From positions 1-42,552 of IMG/VR virus record IMGVR_UViG_3300020438_000081: DNA of 42,552 nucleotides; one strand, given 5' to 3'. The stretch is from a virus. The notes below the pieces were generated by a model. The model was given only the letters and a program-made list of their open reading frames with translations, did not search any database and was not told the DNA's origin. Each line of letters starts with the position of its first letter. Position 1 is the stretch's first letter. Below, one piece after another: positions 1-9,278 of this stretch. A program made the position numbers and the translations under genes.

Positions 1-3000
1 ATAAAAGGTAATGGCGTTTCCATCACCATCCTTTAAAGTGTCGGCCTCGGTGTAAGTTGAGCCTTCCTCGAGCTCTACCTGTTTCGAGAACTGGGTTTCG
101 CTTTTGGCTTCGCGGGCCTTCTTGACTTTGCCGATTCGTCGGGCAGACTTGGCAAGGAGCCGTTTTCTAATATCTTCAGCAAGCGAACCTGCTTCGCCAG
201 AAGCGAACCCGAGGTCGCCTGTTGCGCTTGCAACGTCTTTTCCGCCATCGAAAGAAGTGATTTTCTGTCCATATCCCGCGTCCCGTAAAAGTTTAGTATA
301 TCTGGGTTCGTTCTTGAATAGTTGCGCAAAGTCGGGAGCTTCGCCAACTTTTTCGTCGGTGATCTCCCCGGACTCGAGAACGTCCAACGGCGTCTTGCCC
401 TCGGTCGCCATCTCATAAAGTACCTTCGCCCAGGACCAAATGGTTTCCTGGACTTCCGCGGGCGTCCATGATTCGCCCGTCAATTTGGTAAGGTAGGTGG
501 CGGTGGCTCGCACTCGGGCCGTCATGGCCAGGTAACCGAAACCTTTGCCGGGATCGGCCTTCGGATCGGCGGGATCGCGTTTGCCCGCAACCGACAACGA
601 TCCGCCGAAAACTTTTTGGTCAATCGCCGCGAATATGGCCATCCATGTATCGTTCGTCACTTCATGGGCAAAGCCCATTAAATTAAGCATGAACGAATTC
701 ACCTTGGGCCCCGAAATCGTAGGCGGGCGGCCCCCGTGCTTCACGTAGTCGTGTTGCAGGGCCCGCACCGAATTGTTTTCCCAGGCTTCCAGAACGCTGA
801 CGCGAGCGATCCTTTCCTTGAACGCTTGCACCGACTTGCGGTGCGCATCGGTCATTCCCATCACGGGAGTCGTAGCCAGGCGAAAGGCCCGCAATAAGTT
901 TTCCTTGGTCTTGTCCGCCTGGTAGTCGGACCAGGCTTGCTTGTAGTTTCTTGTCGCTCCCGTCTTACGCTTGGCCATGCCCGACAATCGGGCGGACAGG
1001 TTCACCGTGCCGGCGAGCTTCTGCAAGTTGTCCAAGGGCCTGGACTCCATGGGAGTGGACTCCACGCTATCGGCCATGATCCGCAAGATGCTTTCCTTGT
1101 CGGTCGGCCGCCCCGCGGAAAGCCAATTTTTCCAAACGGCCAACGCATTCAACAAATTGGACTCAACGGACGTTTGCGGGCTCAACGCCGCAAGCAACGC
1201 GGCGAACCGAGGCGCGTCGTCCTCGAAGAATTCCTGGAGCACCGAAACCGAATTCTCGTACCATCCCCGCTTCGCCTGGCCCGCCTCGGCCACGGCCGCC
1301 ATCTCGCGAACGCTCGGCAATTTATCGAACAGGTCCACCAACTTAACAGAAGTTGTCTTATTCGGCTTGGCCGCTTCCGTGGGCGTCAAATGCTTGGCCA
1401 CCCTGGTCGGCAAGTTCGTTTTCTTCCTGGCTTCCTTGCGAGCTCGAGTCTGGGGCACCACCGGCGACGCCGAGGTCTTTGAGTAAAGAGTCATGTCGTC
1501 GGTGGCCCGGCGAACCTCTTCGGTCAAATCGAAATAGTGTATGCCTTCGTCTTGCAACCCGGTTGCAGTTTCCAAGATACCCGTCTCATGGCGGACCTTG
1601 ACGCCCGTGCTCTTCAAGAGTTTGTTCGCCTTGTTCACCAGGTCACGGTCGTAGAAATTTATAAAGGGCATCTCACCCACCTTCACGCCGCCGTCGGGTA
1701 GCTTGACTCGTTCGACGCCGTCTTTCATCTTGGCCAGTACCTCGGCCCCGAACCAAAAGGCGATTTCCTTGTCGTCGTAAACTTCCGCCTTGCGATACTG
1801 TTTGCCGTCGGGGTAAATCGTCCAAAATCCCTCGGCGTTCTTCTGGTCATACTCCAAGTAACCGCCCGTTTCCGCTAGACCATATTCCGTGACCTTGTCG
1901 TAACGCTCGTTATGGGCCATGCCGTCGAGCCAGGCAACGCGATCGAGGCCGTTCAGCTTGGCCAACTGGATCGCGTATTTCAGAGCCAACAAGCTCCAGT
2001 TCTTACGGAAAGGCGCGGTGGCGTCGTTCTGTTCAACACTCTCCTTGGACTGAGAAATATCCCAAGGTGGTCGCTCCAGTAACGGCACCCTCGCTCTATC
2101 AAGGAGCTCATCAACTGCCTTGGCTTGAGCCTCCGTAAGGCCCTTGAATTCCATCTTGGCCCCGTCCTCGCCCGACTCGATTCGACCGTAATCAATGAAA
2201 TTGGCGTCCACGTGGTCCAGGCCGTACATTCCTATGTTATCCAATATCGCATCGGCCGCCTTGTCCGACATTTTAAATACTGCTGAAAAACTGCCCTGGA
2301 CGGCGTCGCCACCTGGATAACCGGCCAACGGAGATATTTCCTTTTCCGCCTTTGCGGTTTCCTCGGCCAGGACTTCTTTCATCCTGGCGTCGTAAGCCCG
2401 ATCCCATTTTTTAAACTCGGGACTGTCAGCTACCATTTGACTCATTGTTTCACGAGGAAGCCGGACGCCCGTCCTCCACATCATTTTATCCGCAAAAATT
2501 CGCCGGGCCGTCAAGATTCCACCTTTCACGCCGCCGAACTCAAACTCTTTCATTCGCTCGCTCGTCGCCTCTTCGGCCAATTTCTTAACTTCTTTATCGC
2601 GCAGTCGCTTCGCTCCCTGGTGGAAGTCCGATTGAATCTCCTGGATCAGCATGGCGTTACCGATCCCTGGCAAGAAGCGTTGATCGAAACGAATGTGAAA
2701 AAGCTCTCCCTGGACTCCAAAATGCGGGCCCGTGTAATTGACTCTACCCGGATTCGTTACCGCGACCGCGGCCTCGGTGTAATTCTCACCGCCGCCCAAG
2801 GTCACGTTGTAACCCGAATTAACTCCGTATCTAGAAGGGTTTACGTCATGGTGCCATGGCCGATAAGGAATGCCGAGTTCGTGAATCGGACGACCGCCCT
2901 TGAAGGCGCGGGCCATACCGATCTGCGGCTCTTCTTCCAGATACCGTTCGACGTCATCCATCGGATGAGGTTCATCCATAAACCAACGCTCCCGAAGCTG

Positions 3001-6000
3001 CGGGGTAAGCTCCAGGGCTTTTGCCTCGAGGTCCAGGCGAGTGATCTTCTTTTGCCCGCGGGCCCAGGCCGCCAGGCCCGTTTCCTCGGCTTCCGCGGCC
3101 GCTCCCGCGGGCCCAGGCTTCTTGCCCAGACCAACGGCCGAAAGGAACTGTTCTCCTGTGAACGTGCCCGGTAGATTCGGGATCACCTGGTCGAACAAGG
3201 TGGACTTCATGCCCAAATGTTTTTCTTGCGCGGTCTCCGAGGCCGTTTCACCATGTTCCCCCGTTGGAACCGTGTCCGACTTACTAAACAAAGTCATGTC
3301 GTTCTTTATGAAATTCTTAACTTTTTCATCCCTCAAATCCACGGACATCGCAGGGAAAGTGGGCCCGTCGTCAGTTGGCCTGTGAGGCTCTCCTTCCTTG
3401 GCTTCCTCCATCCCCATTAGCACCCCGTCCATAAAGTACGTTATCTCGCTTATTTCTCCATAAGACGAATTAGGCGTTATTCGGTGATCCATATTCACCT
3501 TCGCCTTTACAGGTTTCAAACTGCGCTGAATTATATTCTTCACCTGGTTGTCGTACATGGCCCGCTTGCCGCCTTGGCGAAAGACCATGCGCTCGGCCTT
3601 GGTCAGCGGATCATATACCACGGCCCGCGGATCAAGTTCCTTCAACGCTTGTACCGACAAAACAAGCGAGCGCGTACCTTCGGGCCATGTAAAATTACCT
3701 TTTATCCATTCCGCCATTTCAGCGTCCGGGGCCAAGGCTCCCGCCTTGAGCCATCGTTTCACCTGGTCGAATGAATTCTTGTTGAGCCCGTTTCCTAGAC
3801 CTGGCCCCAATTGGGCCCAAGCTCGATCGGAATAACCGTCTTTATTCCAACGGCCCATTCCTTTCGTTTCCCCCGAATAATTTACCGCGGTGCCCAAAAG
3901 GTTACCGTGAGCATCTTCGCGAACAATCAATTTTTCCGCGCCATGATTCCCATTGTTTCGCCGCGCTTGAGCATATCCCGGTGTCCACGAAAAGAATGCC
4001 ATGCCATCTTCGACGGCCGCCCGAAGCTCCGCTCGGATCGCTACGCCTAGCCAATGCTTCGATGCCATTGGGTTGAGATTGGACGCAGTCTGACTTGCAA
4101 CTTCACGCTTTAGAGCCGAAGCGGGCGAGAGAGAGTCCTTAAAGTCCTTTAGGCTTACCGCAGACGATAGTTTTCGAGAGTTTACGACTACAAAACCTTT
4201 TTTCTGCAAGAACTCGGCGTCATTCCTGGGCGGCTTCATCCAAAGTTCCACCGGCGCCGACATTCTAGATTCGGCATCCGTCCAAGCTCGGCCCTGGGGA
4301 GCGTAAAGCAAGTACAAACTGGTTTCATTGCTACCGATAAAGTTGTCCGCGACCCAAACTAAATTCTTATAGCCGATTTCCGAGATCGGTTTATGCAGAA
4401 GATCGCCTAACTGAACGGGTTCCAATTCCTCCAGGACAGAAATGTCGCCGGGCACCAAAGTATGTAGCCCGCGCATGACGTTGTCCTTTCCCACGTCGCT
4501 TTGAAATTCCTCGATGAAACGGACGTCCCAACCATCAGCATCCACTTTGTCTTTCCCGCGGACCCAGAACGGCATGGCGGTATCACCGGAGTAGGCGTGA
4601 TTGTAAACTGACCCGGCCCATTGCGGTTGCTCGTACACCGCTTCGTAATAAGAGGAGTCGTCTTGGTCCCCCTCCATCGTGTACTCTTCCCATTTTGCAC
4701 CGCCTTCTTCTTCTTCGATTCTGGCCTCGGTGTTGCCGATCCAATCCGTTTCGTAAGCCTCGGTCTCATACCAATGATCGGTATCGAATTCCTCTTGAAT
4801 CAACCCCTGTTCCAGAAGTTGCTCGCGAGCCAATGAATCAAATTTTTCGTAATCGGGCTTCTTGTCGGGAGTTTCCTCAAACCAAGACTCCGACGCATAG
4901 GAATTCAGTACCGACTCGGGCATATTCTCGAACATACCTTCCTCTTCTCGCCATTCATCGACCAATTCTTCGGCACGTTCATCGACTTCGGCTTCCACCA
5001 TTTGAGCCCATTCTTGTTGGGCTTCTTCAAAGGCGGTGTCCCGCAACCTGTTTTCTATTTCGTCCAATCCTTCTTGAGCGGACTCCTGGTCATAGTAACT
5101 TTCCACGAAATCACCATCCTCGTCGTACAAATTCCATTCCCCACCGCTCTTTTCGGTTCTGACGTTACGGACAATTCGCAAGCCTGGCCCGGTCTGTATT
5201 TGATTCATCCAGGATTCAATCGCGATCGCGGGCACCGACTTTGATTGTTTCGGACCAGGAACACTCCAATTGTAGTGTGCGGCCGCGGCCCTGGCGGCGG
5301 CTCCCTTCGGGCCGAGCTCGCCTAATTCTTTCGCAAATTGCTCAATCGCCTTGTCGGCGGCCTCCCGCGAAAGGAACTCGCTCGTCCGCTCCGCCGGTAT
5401 CGGAAACGGTGTTGTCTTGCCCGCGAATTCGCCCCCTATATCAAAAACCACAAAATACTTCGCGCTTGACGGCATCTGACTGACGCGGCCGCGACTTTCA
5501 ACCACCAACCTTTTCTTTACTTGGTCCAGAGATAGCGGGTTTTTGATGGGATCGAATTGGTTTTCCCAGAACGCATCCGGGTTCATCCACTCGTACATGG
5601 CCTGGGCCCCTCGAGTGTTCTTGACCATGGACTCGAATTGACCTCTCGAGACCTTGCCTTTCAGCTTCGGCAAAATCACTTCGGTCATGGGGTTCACCAG
5701 TTCCGCCGCCTGGGCCTTCGAGAAAAGCGTTTCGGTCGCTTGAGCCTTGTGCGGGTACGCCAACGAATCTCTCGGGTTGCCCGTGGCATTCGCCAGGGAA
5801 ACATGAAACTCGCGATCCTGGTCCACGGGTTCACCGTGAAGTTCCTCCTGGTAGTTTCGCATTTGCTCTTGCTCGCGAATCCGAGAATACCAACTGGACT
5901 TCTTGCCATCAGTTCTTTTCTGAGGAGCCTCGAGAGTGATCGGGAAATTTGGCGGCGCCACCGCGTAATCCCTTTCGGGATCGGAAAACTTTTGATTCAC

Positions 6001-9000
6001 CAGGGTAACGTGAAGCGACTCCTCACCGATCGCCTTCACCGAGCCATCAGTCTCGAGAATCCTCGATTGCAACTTCTTGGCTTCGCCCAAAACTTCCGAC
6101 GGCAAACTTAATTTTACTATGCCCGAATCCGTTTTAGCGACCGCGCCCTTCGAGAATTGCGTCTCGGCCGTGGCGGCCGCTCGTTCGCGGTTGGCTATCT
6201 TGCGGGCCCTGGCCAGGACCGCCTTGTTCGCCTGGGTCGCTCGAGCTCCCAGGGAAAGGGCGCCAAGCACCTGTTGGTCGGTAAAGCTTTCCACGCCGTC
6301 CAGGAATACTTTTTTATCTACCTTGCCAAAGAGGTTCTTGCGGGCCCAGGCGGCCAGGCCCTTGGCTTTTTCGGTCCGCATTGAGTCCATGTTCTCGGAG
6401 AGCTTGGCGACGAACTCCTTGGCGAGCAGTATGCGTTTGCCCACCGGTATCTTTTCCCCCGCGGTAAAAGCCGCTTGTTCTTCCTCGCTCAAATAATTCT
6501 CAACCAGGCCGTCAACGATGTCGGCATAGTCGGGATCATTCAAAAACTTGGACGCCACGCGGGCGTAAAAACGATTCTTCATTTCCCCCAGGACTTCCTC
6601 GGTCCCGACGTGACCGACCACTTCGTGATCGAATACCTGGGCTACGCGATCCGCGTTACGGAAAGCACCGTCACGCAAGTAAACTTTTCCTCGCCTGGTG
6701 AATCCTTCAACGGCCGCACCTTCGTCTTGGAGTTCAATTGCCAAAGCTTGAGCGTCAAGCTCGGCGTCGGCCGCCTCCTCAACTCGCTTGGCGGCCTCGG
6801 GGCCCGCCTCTCGTCGAACAGTCTGCCAAGCCTTTTCTCGCCGTCTGAGCGCGCTTTCGATTTTCGGGTCAAGACTTCCCACTTCGACGCCCAAAGCCGC
6901 AGTCTGCTGAAAATCCTCCAACGCCCTGGCAAGTTCATTGCTCGCCTCATCGAACTCCTTTTGGGCTTCGGCCGTAGATTCCTGGAGCATGGCCTGTTTC
7001 GCCTCGGATTTAGCCACCCAGGCCGACCGAACGATTTCCGACGGGTCAGTATACACCATTACGCCGGGCGCGTTCGTTCCCAGGGCATCCACCTTTTTCT
7101 GGACGGCGGCAACAATTTCGCCGCGGGTCAAAGTCTGGTCTTCGGGTTTGGTGTGCGTGTCCGGCGGTAAATTATTCTGCGAGTCCTTCGAGAACTCTCC
7201 CAAATCCTGTTTCTGTAGCTCAACGAGCTCGTCCAGGATCGCTTGTTCGTCCGCCGTCGGTGTAGCGTCCAGGGCTTCCTTCAACGCTCCTTCCTCTCGG
7301 GCTTGTTCCATGATCGAGCTCGGGTCGTTCTCGGCCGCCGCGAGCTCGTCCATCAACTTCTTGGCCTCGGCTCCTTCGGGCTTCGCCAAAAATTCCTCGA
7401 GACTCATCCCTTTCTCGGCCGCATAGTCTTCTATCGCCAAACTCACTTCCTGGCGGTATGCCTTGACCTCTTTACCTAGAGATCGGTTTACCCTGGCATC
7501 ACTCACGCCGTAAACGGCCGTCGCCACTTCGGCCGGAGTCGTCCCGATCTCGGCAATGATCTCATGGAATATGGCCATGCCGTCCGTAACCTCTCCATCC
7601 AAGTAAAACTGCTTGGCCGCTTCACCCATTCCACCACCGGACATTTGCAGGGCCATCTCCAGGCCCGCCTTGGTTGCTACACGACTTTTCTTGAAGTTGT
7701 TTAAGGCCCGCATAGGCATCTTTGCAAACTGCCCCGCCAGGCCCGCGGTAATCGCGTCGAAGCTTCCGACGATTACGCCCGCGGCGTTAGCGTCGGACTT
7801 CACCTGGTCCCAGAGTTTCGGGTCTTTGATCATATCCCGAAAAAACTGGCGGACTTGAGACGGGTTTGATGCGTCGTACCCGTGATCTAGCATCTCATGC
7901 ACTATATGACTGCCGTATTCCATTTGATGCGAGGCCGCGAACTGGCCGCCCATTATGCCCGGCAATCCTCCCGCCGCCTTTCCGATCATGCCCGCCATTA
8001 CCGAAACGGCCATCGGCCCGGCCGACTCACCCATGATATTAGCCACGTTCTCGATCGGGTTCGACATGAAGGTGACGAAGCCCGGATCGTTCATAAAATC
8101 CTTGTACCCTTTCGAGTAATAGCCCGCTATATAATTCTTTAGTTCCTCGTTCTCGGCCAGAATGGAGGCCCAACGCTTGACCTGCCTATAGCGAGCAGTC
8201 CGAATCTTCTTCCTGTTCGACTCGGTCGCCAGGATACCCTCGGTCGGACCAAAGTTTTCCCTGGGCCCAATCCAATTTCTACCTGGCTTGTTCAGATCAT
8301 CTACCCCGCGTTGCCCAAGCGAGGCCGAGATCGCCTGGCCGTATTGCCCAGGCTCAACGCCTTCGGGCATCTCGATTTCCCTGCGCATGAACTGGCCTTT
8401 GAGATTACTTCTCCAGGCGTCCGCGGGAACGTATTCACCGGTCTTAACGTCTAAAACTCGATCTACCATGTACGGATTGGAAGCGGCCCCGGCGGTCACT
8501 CGATCCCTGGGAGGCATTCCCTGGACGCGACCCATGTTCGACGGGGTAAGTATGTCCGTTTCGTTGATGAAGCGGGCGGGCGAGTACATTACGGGATCGA
8601 GAGTCTTGTTGGTTCGATCCCATTCCTTCCGCTGATATTCGATCGCGTCGTAAATTTGGCTCAACTCATTGGCCGCGTCGCCCGATCGCAAACCATACAG
8701 ACTTCGCTTCATGGCCATCCATACGCTTTGAAATTCGTTTGGCTCGGCGGTGTTGGCCGCGGTCGGCGCCGGCTCCCCCGCAACTTCCTGGGTTGCGGGT
8801 TTCGATGGTTGTTGCCACCAGGGATCAATGTTGCCGCCGTCTCCATTACTACCTGCGCGACGGGCCCGCAAGGATTCCAGGTCTTTCGCCATCCTGGCTT
8901 CCTGGGGATCGTCGGAATTCAAAAACTGCTTGTGGTATGTGGGGTGATCCCGATCCTTTCCCGTCGAGCCCCAATGCCAGGAGTCGTCGAACACTCGGAC

Positions 9001-9276
9001 CCCATTCACCATCCTCCCGACCTTGTCGGGAACAATCTCGGGGCGATCGCCCGCCTTCCAGGCTTTTCGATAATCAAATTGTTCCTGGGGATCGTCCGGG
9101 CTTTTAGGAACGTCGCCGCCCATGAGATCGATCCGCCAATCCTGTACCGCCGCGTCCTCGGCCCAGAATTTTTGAAATTCCTCTTCTTCTTGCGGCTCCA
9201 AGGAAACTCTGGACGGTTGATACGCGGCATCCATATCGGCCGACAAGGACCGAAGTCTAGTTAGGTTGATCGCCAC
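1..9276 (-). CDS. Giant modular ejected (polyvalent) virion protein, N-terminal 3092 residues; continues at 42552
   Basis: The frame is open to base 1 and resumes in phase at 42552, so this is the first part of a protein of about 4254 residues. GTG 9276 lies just after the upstream stop; ATG 9234 is the alternative, and neither has a clear Shine-Dalgarno. Visible modules, by residue from GTG: Gly/Ala-rich hydrophobic stretches near 415-445 and 495-516; a zincin-like HEVVGH at 884-889; a 2H-phosphoesterase-like module between about 1044 and 1184 with HVT (6012-6004) and HVS (5805-5797); very acidic segments near 1405-1540; two related modules marked EEFQSD (residue 1589) and EIQSD (residue 2213), each followed by a W-x2-G-x5-R motif; and a module with AALSPQTSVESN near 2695. 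Five T-[QL]-[FY]-S-K motifs sit at module borders. Such multi-enzyme architecture is known from polyvalent proteins of short-tailed phages that are injected with the DNA. The role is inferred from architecture and position after two other internal-virion-type genes. Confidence 0.85.
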   Translation of the reverse strand, partial: MAINLTRLRSLSADMDAAYQPSRVSLEPQEEEEFQKFWAEDAAVQDWRIDLMGGDVPKSPDDPQEQFDYRKAWKAGDRPEIVPDKVGRMVNGVRVFDDSWHWGSTGKDRDHPTYHKQFLNSDDPQEARMAKDLESLRARRAGSNGDGGNIDPWWQQPSKPATQEVAGEPAPTAANTAEPNEFQSVWMAMKRSLYGLRSGDAANELSQIYDAIEYQRKEWDRTNKTLDPVMYSPARFINETDILTPSNMGRVQGMPPRDRVTAGAASNPYMVDRVLDVKTGEYVPADAWRSNLKGQFMRREIEMPEGVEPGQYGQAISASLGQRGVDDLNKPGRNWIGPRENFGPTEGILATESNRKKIRTARYRQVKRWASILAENEELKNYIAGYYSKGYKDFMNDPGFVTFMSNPIENVANIMGESAGPMAVSVMAGMIGKAAGGLPGIMGGQFAASHQMEYGSHIVHEMLDHGYDASNPSQVRQFFRDMIKDPKLWDQVKSDANAAGVIVGSFDAITAGLAGQFAKMPMRALNNFKKSRVATKAGLEMALQMSGGGMGEAAKQFYLDGEVTDGMAIFHEIIAEIGTTPAEVATAVYGVSDARVNRSLGKEVKAYRQEVSLAIEDYAAEKGMSLEEFLAKPEGAEAKKLMDELAAAENDPSSIMEQAREEGALKEALDATPTADEQAILDELVELQKQDLGEFSKDSQNNLPPDTHTKPEDQTLTRGEIVAAVQKKVDALGTNAPGVMVYTDPSEIVRSAWVAKSEAKQAMLQESTAEAQKEFDEASNELARALEDFQQTAALGVEVGSLDPKIESALRRREKAWQTVRREAGPEAAKRVEEAADAELDAQALAIELQDEGAAVEGFTRRGKVYLRDGAFRNADRVAQVFDHEVVGHVGTEEVLGEMKNRFYARVASKFLNDPDYADIVDGLVENYLSEEEQAAFTAGEKIPVGKRILLAKEFVAKLSENMDSMRTEKAKGLAAWARKNLFGKVDKKVFLDGVESFTDQQVLGALSLGARATQANKAVLARARKIANRERAAATAETQFSKGAVAKTDSGIVKLSLPSEVLGEAKKLQSRILETDGSVKAIGEESLHVTLVNQKFSDPERDYAVAPPNFPITLEAPQKRTDGKKSSWYSRIREQEQMRNYQEELHGEPVDQDREFHVSLANATGNPRDSLAYPHKAQATETLFSKAQAAELVNPMTEVILPKLKGKVSRGQFESMVKNTRGAQAMYEWMNPDAFWENQFDPIKNPLSLDQVKKRLVVESRGRVSQMPSSAKYFVVFDIGGEFAGKTTPFPIPAERTSEFLSREAADKAIEQFAKELGELGPKGAAARAAAAHYNWSVPGPKQSKSVPAIAIESWMNQIQTGPGLRIVRNVRTEKSGGEWNLYDEDGDFVESYYDQESAQEGLDEIENRLRDTAFEEAQQEWAQMVEAEVDERAEELVDEWREEEGMFENMPESVLNSYASESWFEETPDKKPDYEKFDSLAREQLLEQGLIQEEFDTDHWYETEAYETDWIGNTEARIEEEEGGAKWEEYTMEGDQDDSSYYEAVYEQPQWAGSVYNHAYSGDTAMPFWVRGKDKVDADGWDVRFIEEFQSDVGKDNVMRGLHTLVPGDISVLEELEPVQLGDLLHKPISEIGYKNLVWVADNFIGSNETSLYLLYAPQGRAWTDAESRMSAPVELWMKPPRNDAEFLQKKGFVVVNSRKLSSAVSLKDFKDSLSPASALKREVASQTASNLNPMASKHWLGVAIRAELRAAVEDGMAFFSWTPGYAQARRNNGNHGAEKLIVREDAHGNLLGTAVNYSGETKGMGRWNKDGYSDRAWAQLGPGLGNGLNKNSFDQVKRWLKAGALAPDAEMAEWIKGNFTWPEGTRSLVLSVQALKELDPRAVVYDPLTKAERMVFRQGGKRAMYDNQVKNIIQRSLKPVKAKVNMDHRITPNSSYGEISEITYFMDGVLMGMEEAKEGEPHRPTDDGPTFPAMSVDLRDEKVKNFIKNDMTLFSKSDTVPTGEHGETASETAQEKHLGMKSTLFDQVIPNLPGTFTGEQFLSAVGLGKKPGPAGAAAEAEETGLAAWARGQKKITRLDLEAKALELTPQLRERWFMDEPHPMDDVERYLEEEPQIGMARAFKGGRPIHELGIPYRPWHHDVNPSRYGVNSGYNVTLGGGENYTEAAVAVTNPGRVNYTGPHFGVQGELFHIRFDQRFLPGIGNAMLIQEIQSDFHQGAKRLRDKEVKKLAEEATSERMKEFEFGGVKGGILTARRIFADKMMWRTGVRLPRETMSQMVADSPEFKKWDRAYDARMKEVLAEETAKAEKEISPLAGYPGGDAVQGSFSAVFKMSDKAADAILDNIGMYGLDHVDANFIDYGRIESGEDGAKMEFKGLTEAQAKAVDELLDRARVPLLERPPWDISQSKESVEQNDATAPFRKNWSLLALKYAIQLAKLNGLDRVAWLDGMAHNERYDKVTEYGLAETGGYLEYDQKNAEGFWTIYPDGKQYRKAEVYDDKEIAFWFGAEVLAKMKDGVERVKLPDGGVKVGEMPFINFYDRDLVNKANKLLKSTGVKVRHETGILETATGLQDEGIHYFDLTEEVRRATDDMTLYSKTSASPVVPQTRARKEARKKTNLPTRVAKHLTPTEAAKPNKTTSVKLVDLFDKLPSVREMAAVAEAGQAKRGWYENSVSVLQEFFEDDAPRFAALLAALSPQTSVESNLLNALAVWKNWLSAGRPTDKESILRIMADSVESTPMESRPLDNLQKLAGTVNLSARLSGMAKRKTGATRNYKQAWSDYQADKTKENLLRAFRLATTPVMGMTDAHRKSVQAFKERIARVSVLEAWENNSVRALQHDYVKHGGRPPTISGPKVNSFMLNLMGFAHEVTNDTWMAIFAAIDQKVFGGSLSVAGKRDPADPKADPGKGFGYLAMTARVRATATYLTKLTGESWTPAEVQETIWSWAKVLYEMATEGKTPLDVLESGEITDEKVGEAPDFAQLFKNEPRYTKLLRDAGYGQKITSFDGGKDVASATGDLGFASGEAGSLAEDIRKRLLAKSARRIGKVKKAREAKSETQFSKQVELEEGSTYTEADTLKDGDGNAITFY

Positions 9277-9278
9277 GA

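Noticed and set aside
937-1482. Long plus-strand frames within 1-9270
   Set aside because: They lie opposite the giant gene, are rich in Arg/Leu/Pro from reversed GC-rich codons, and show no domain pattern. They are shadows of the minus-strand frame.
8656-9264. A 202-residue plus-strand frame
   Set aside because: It is antisense to the well-supported N-terminal part of the giant protein, with no ribosome site or family likeness.
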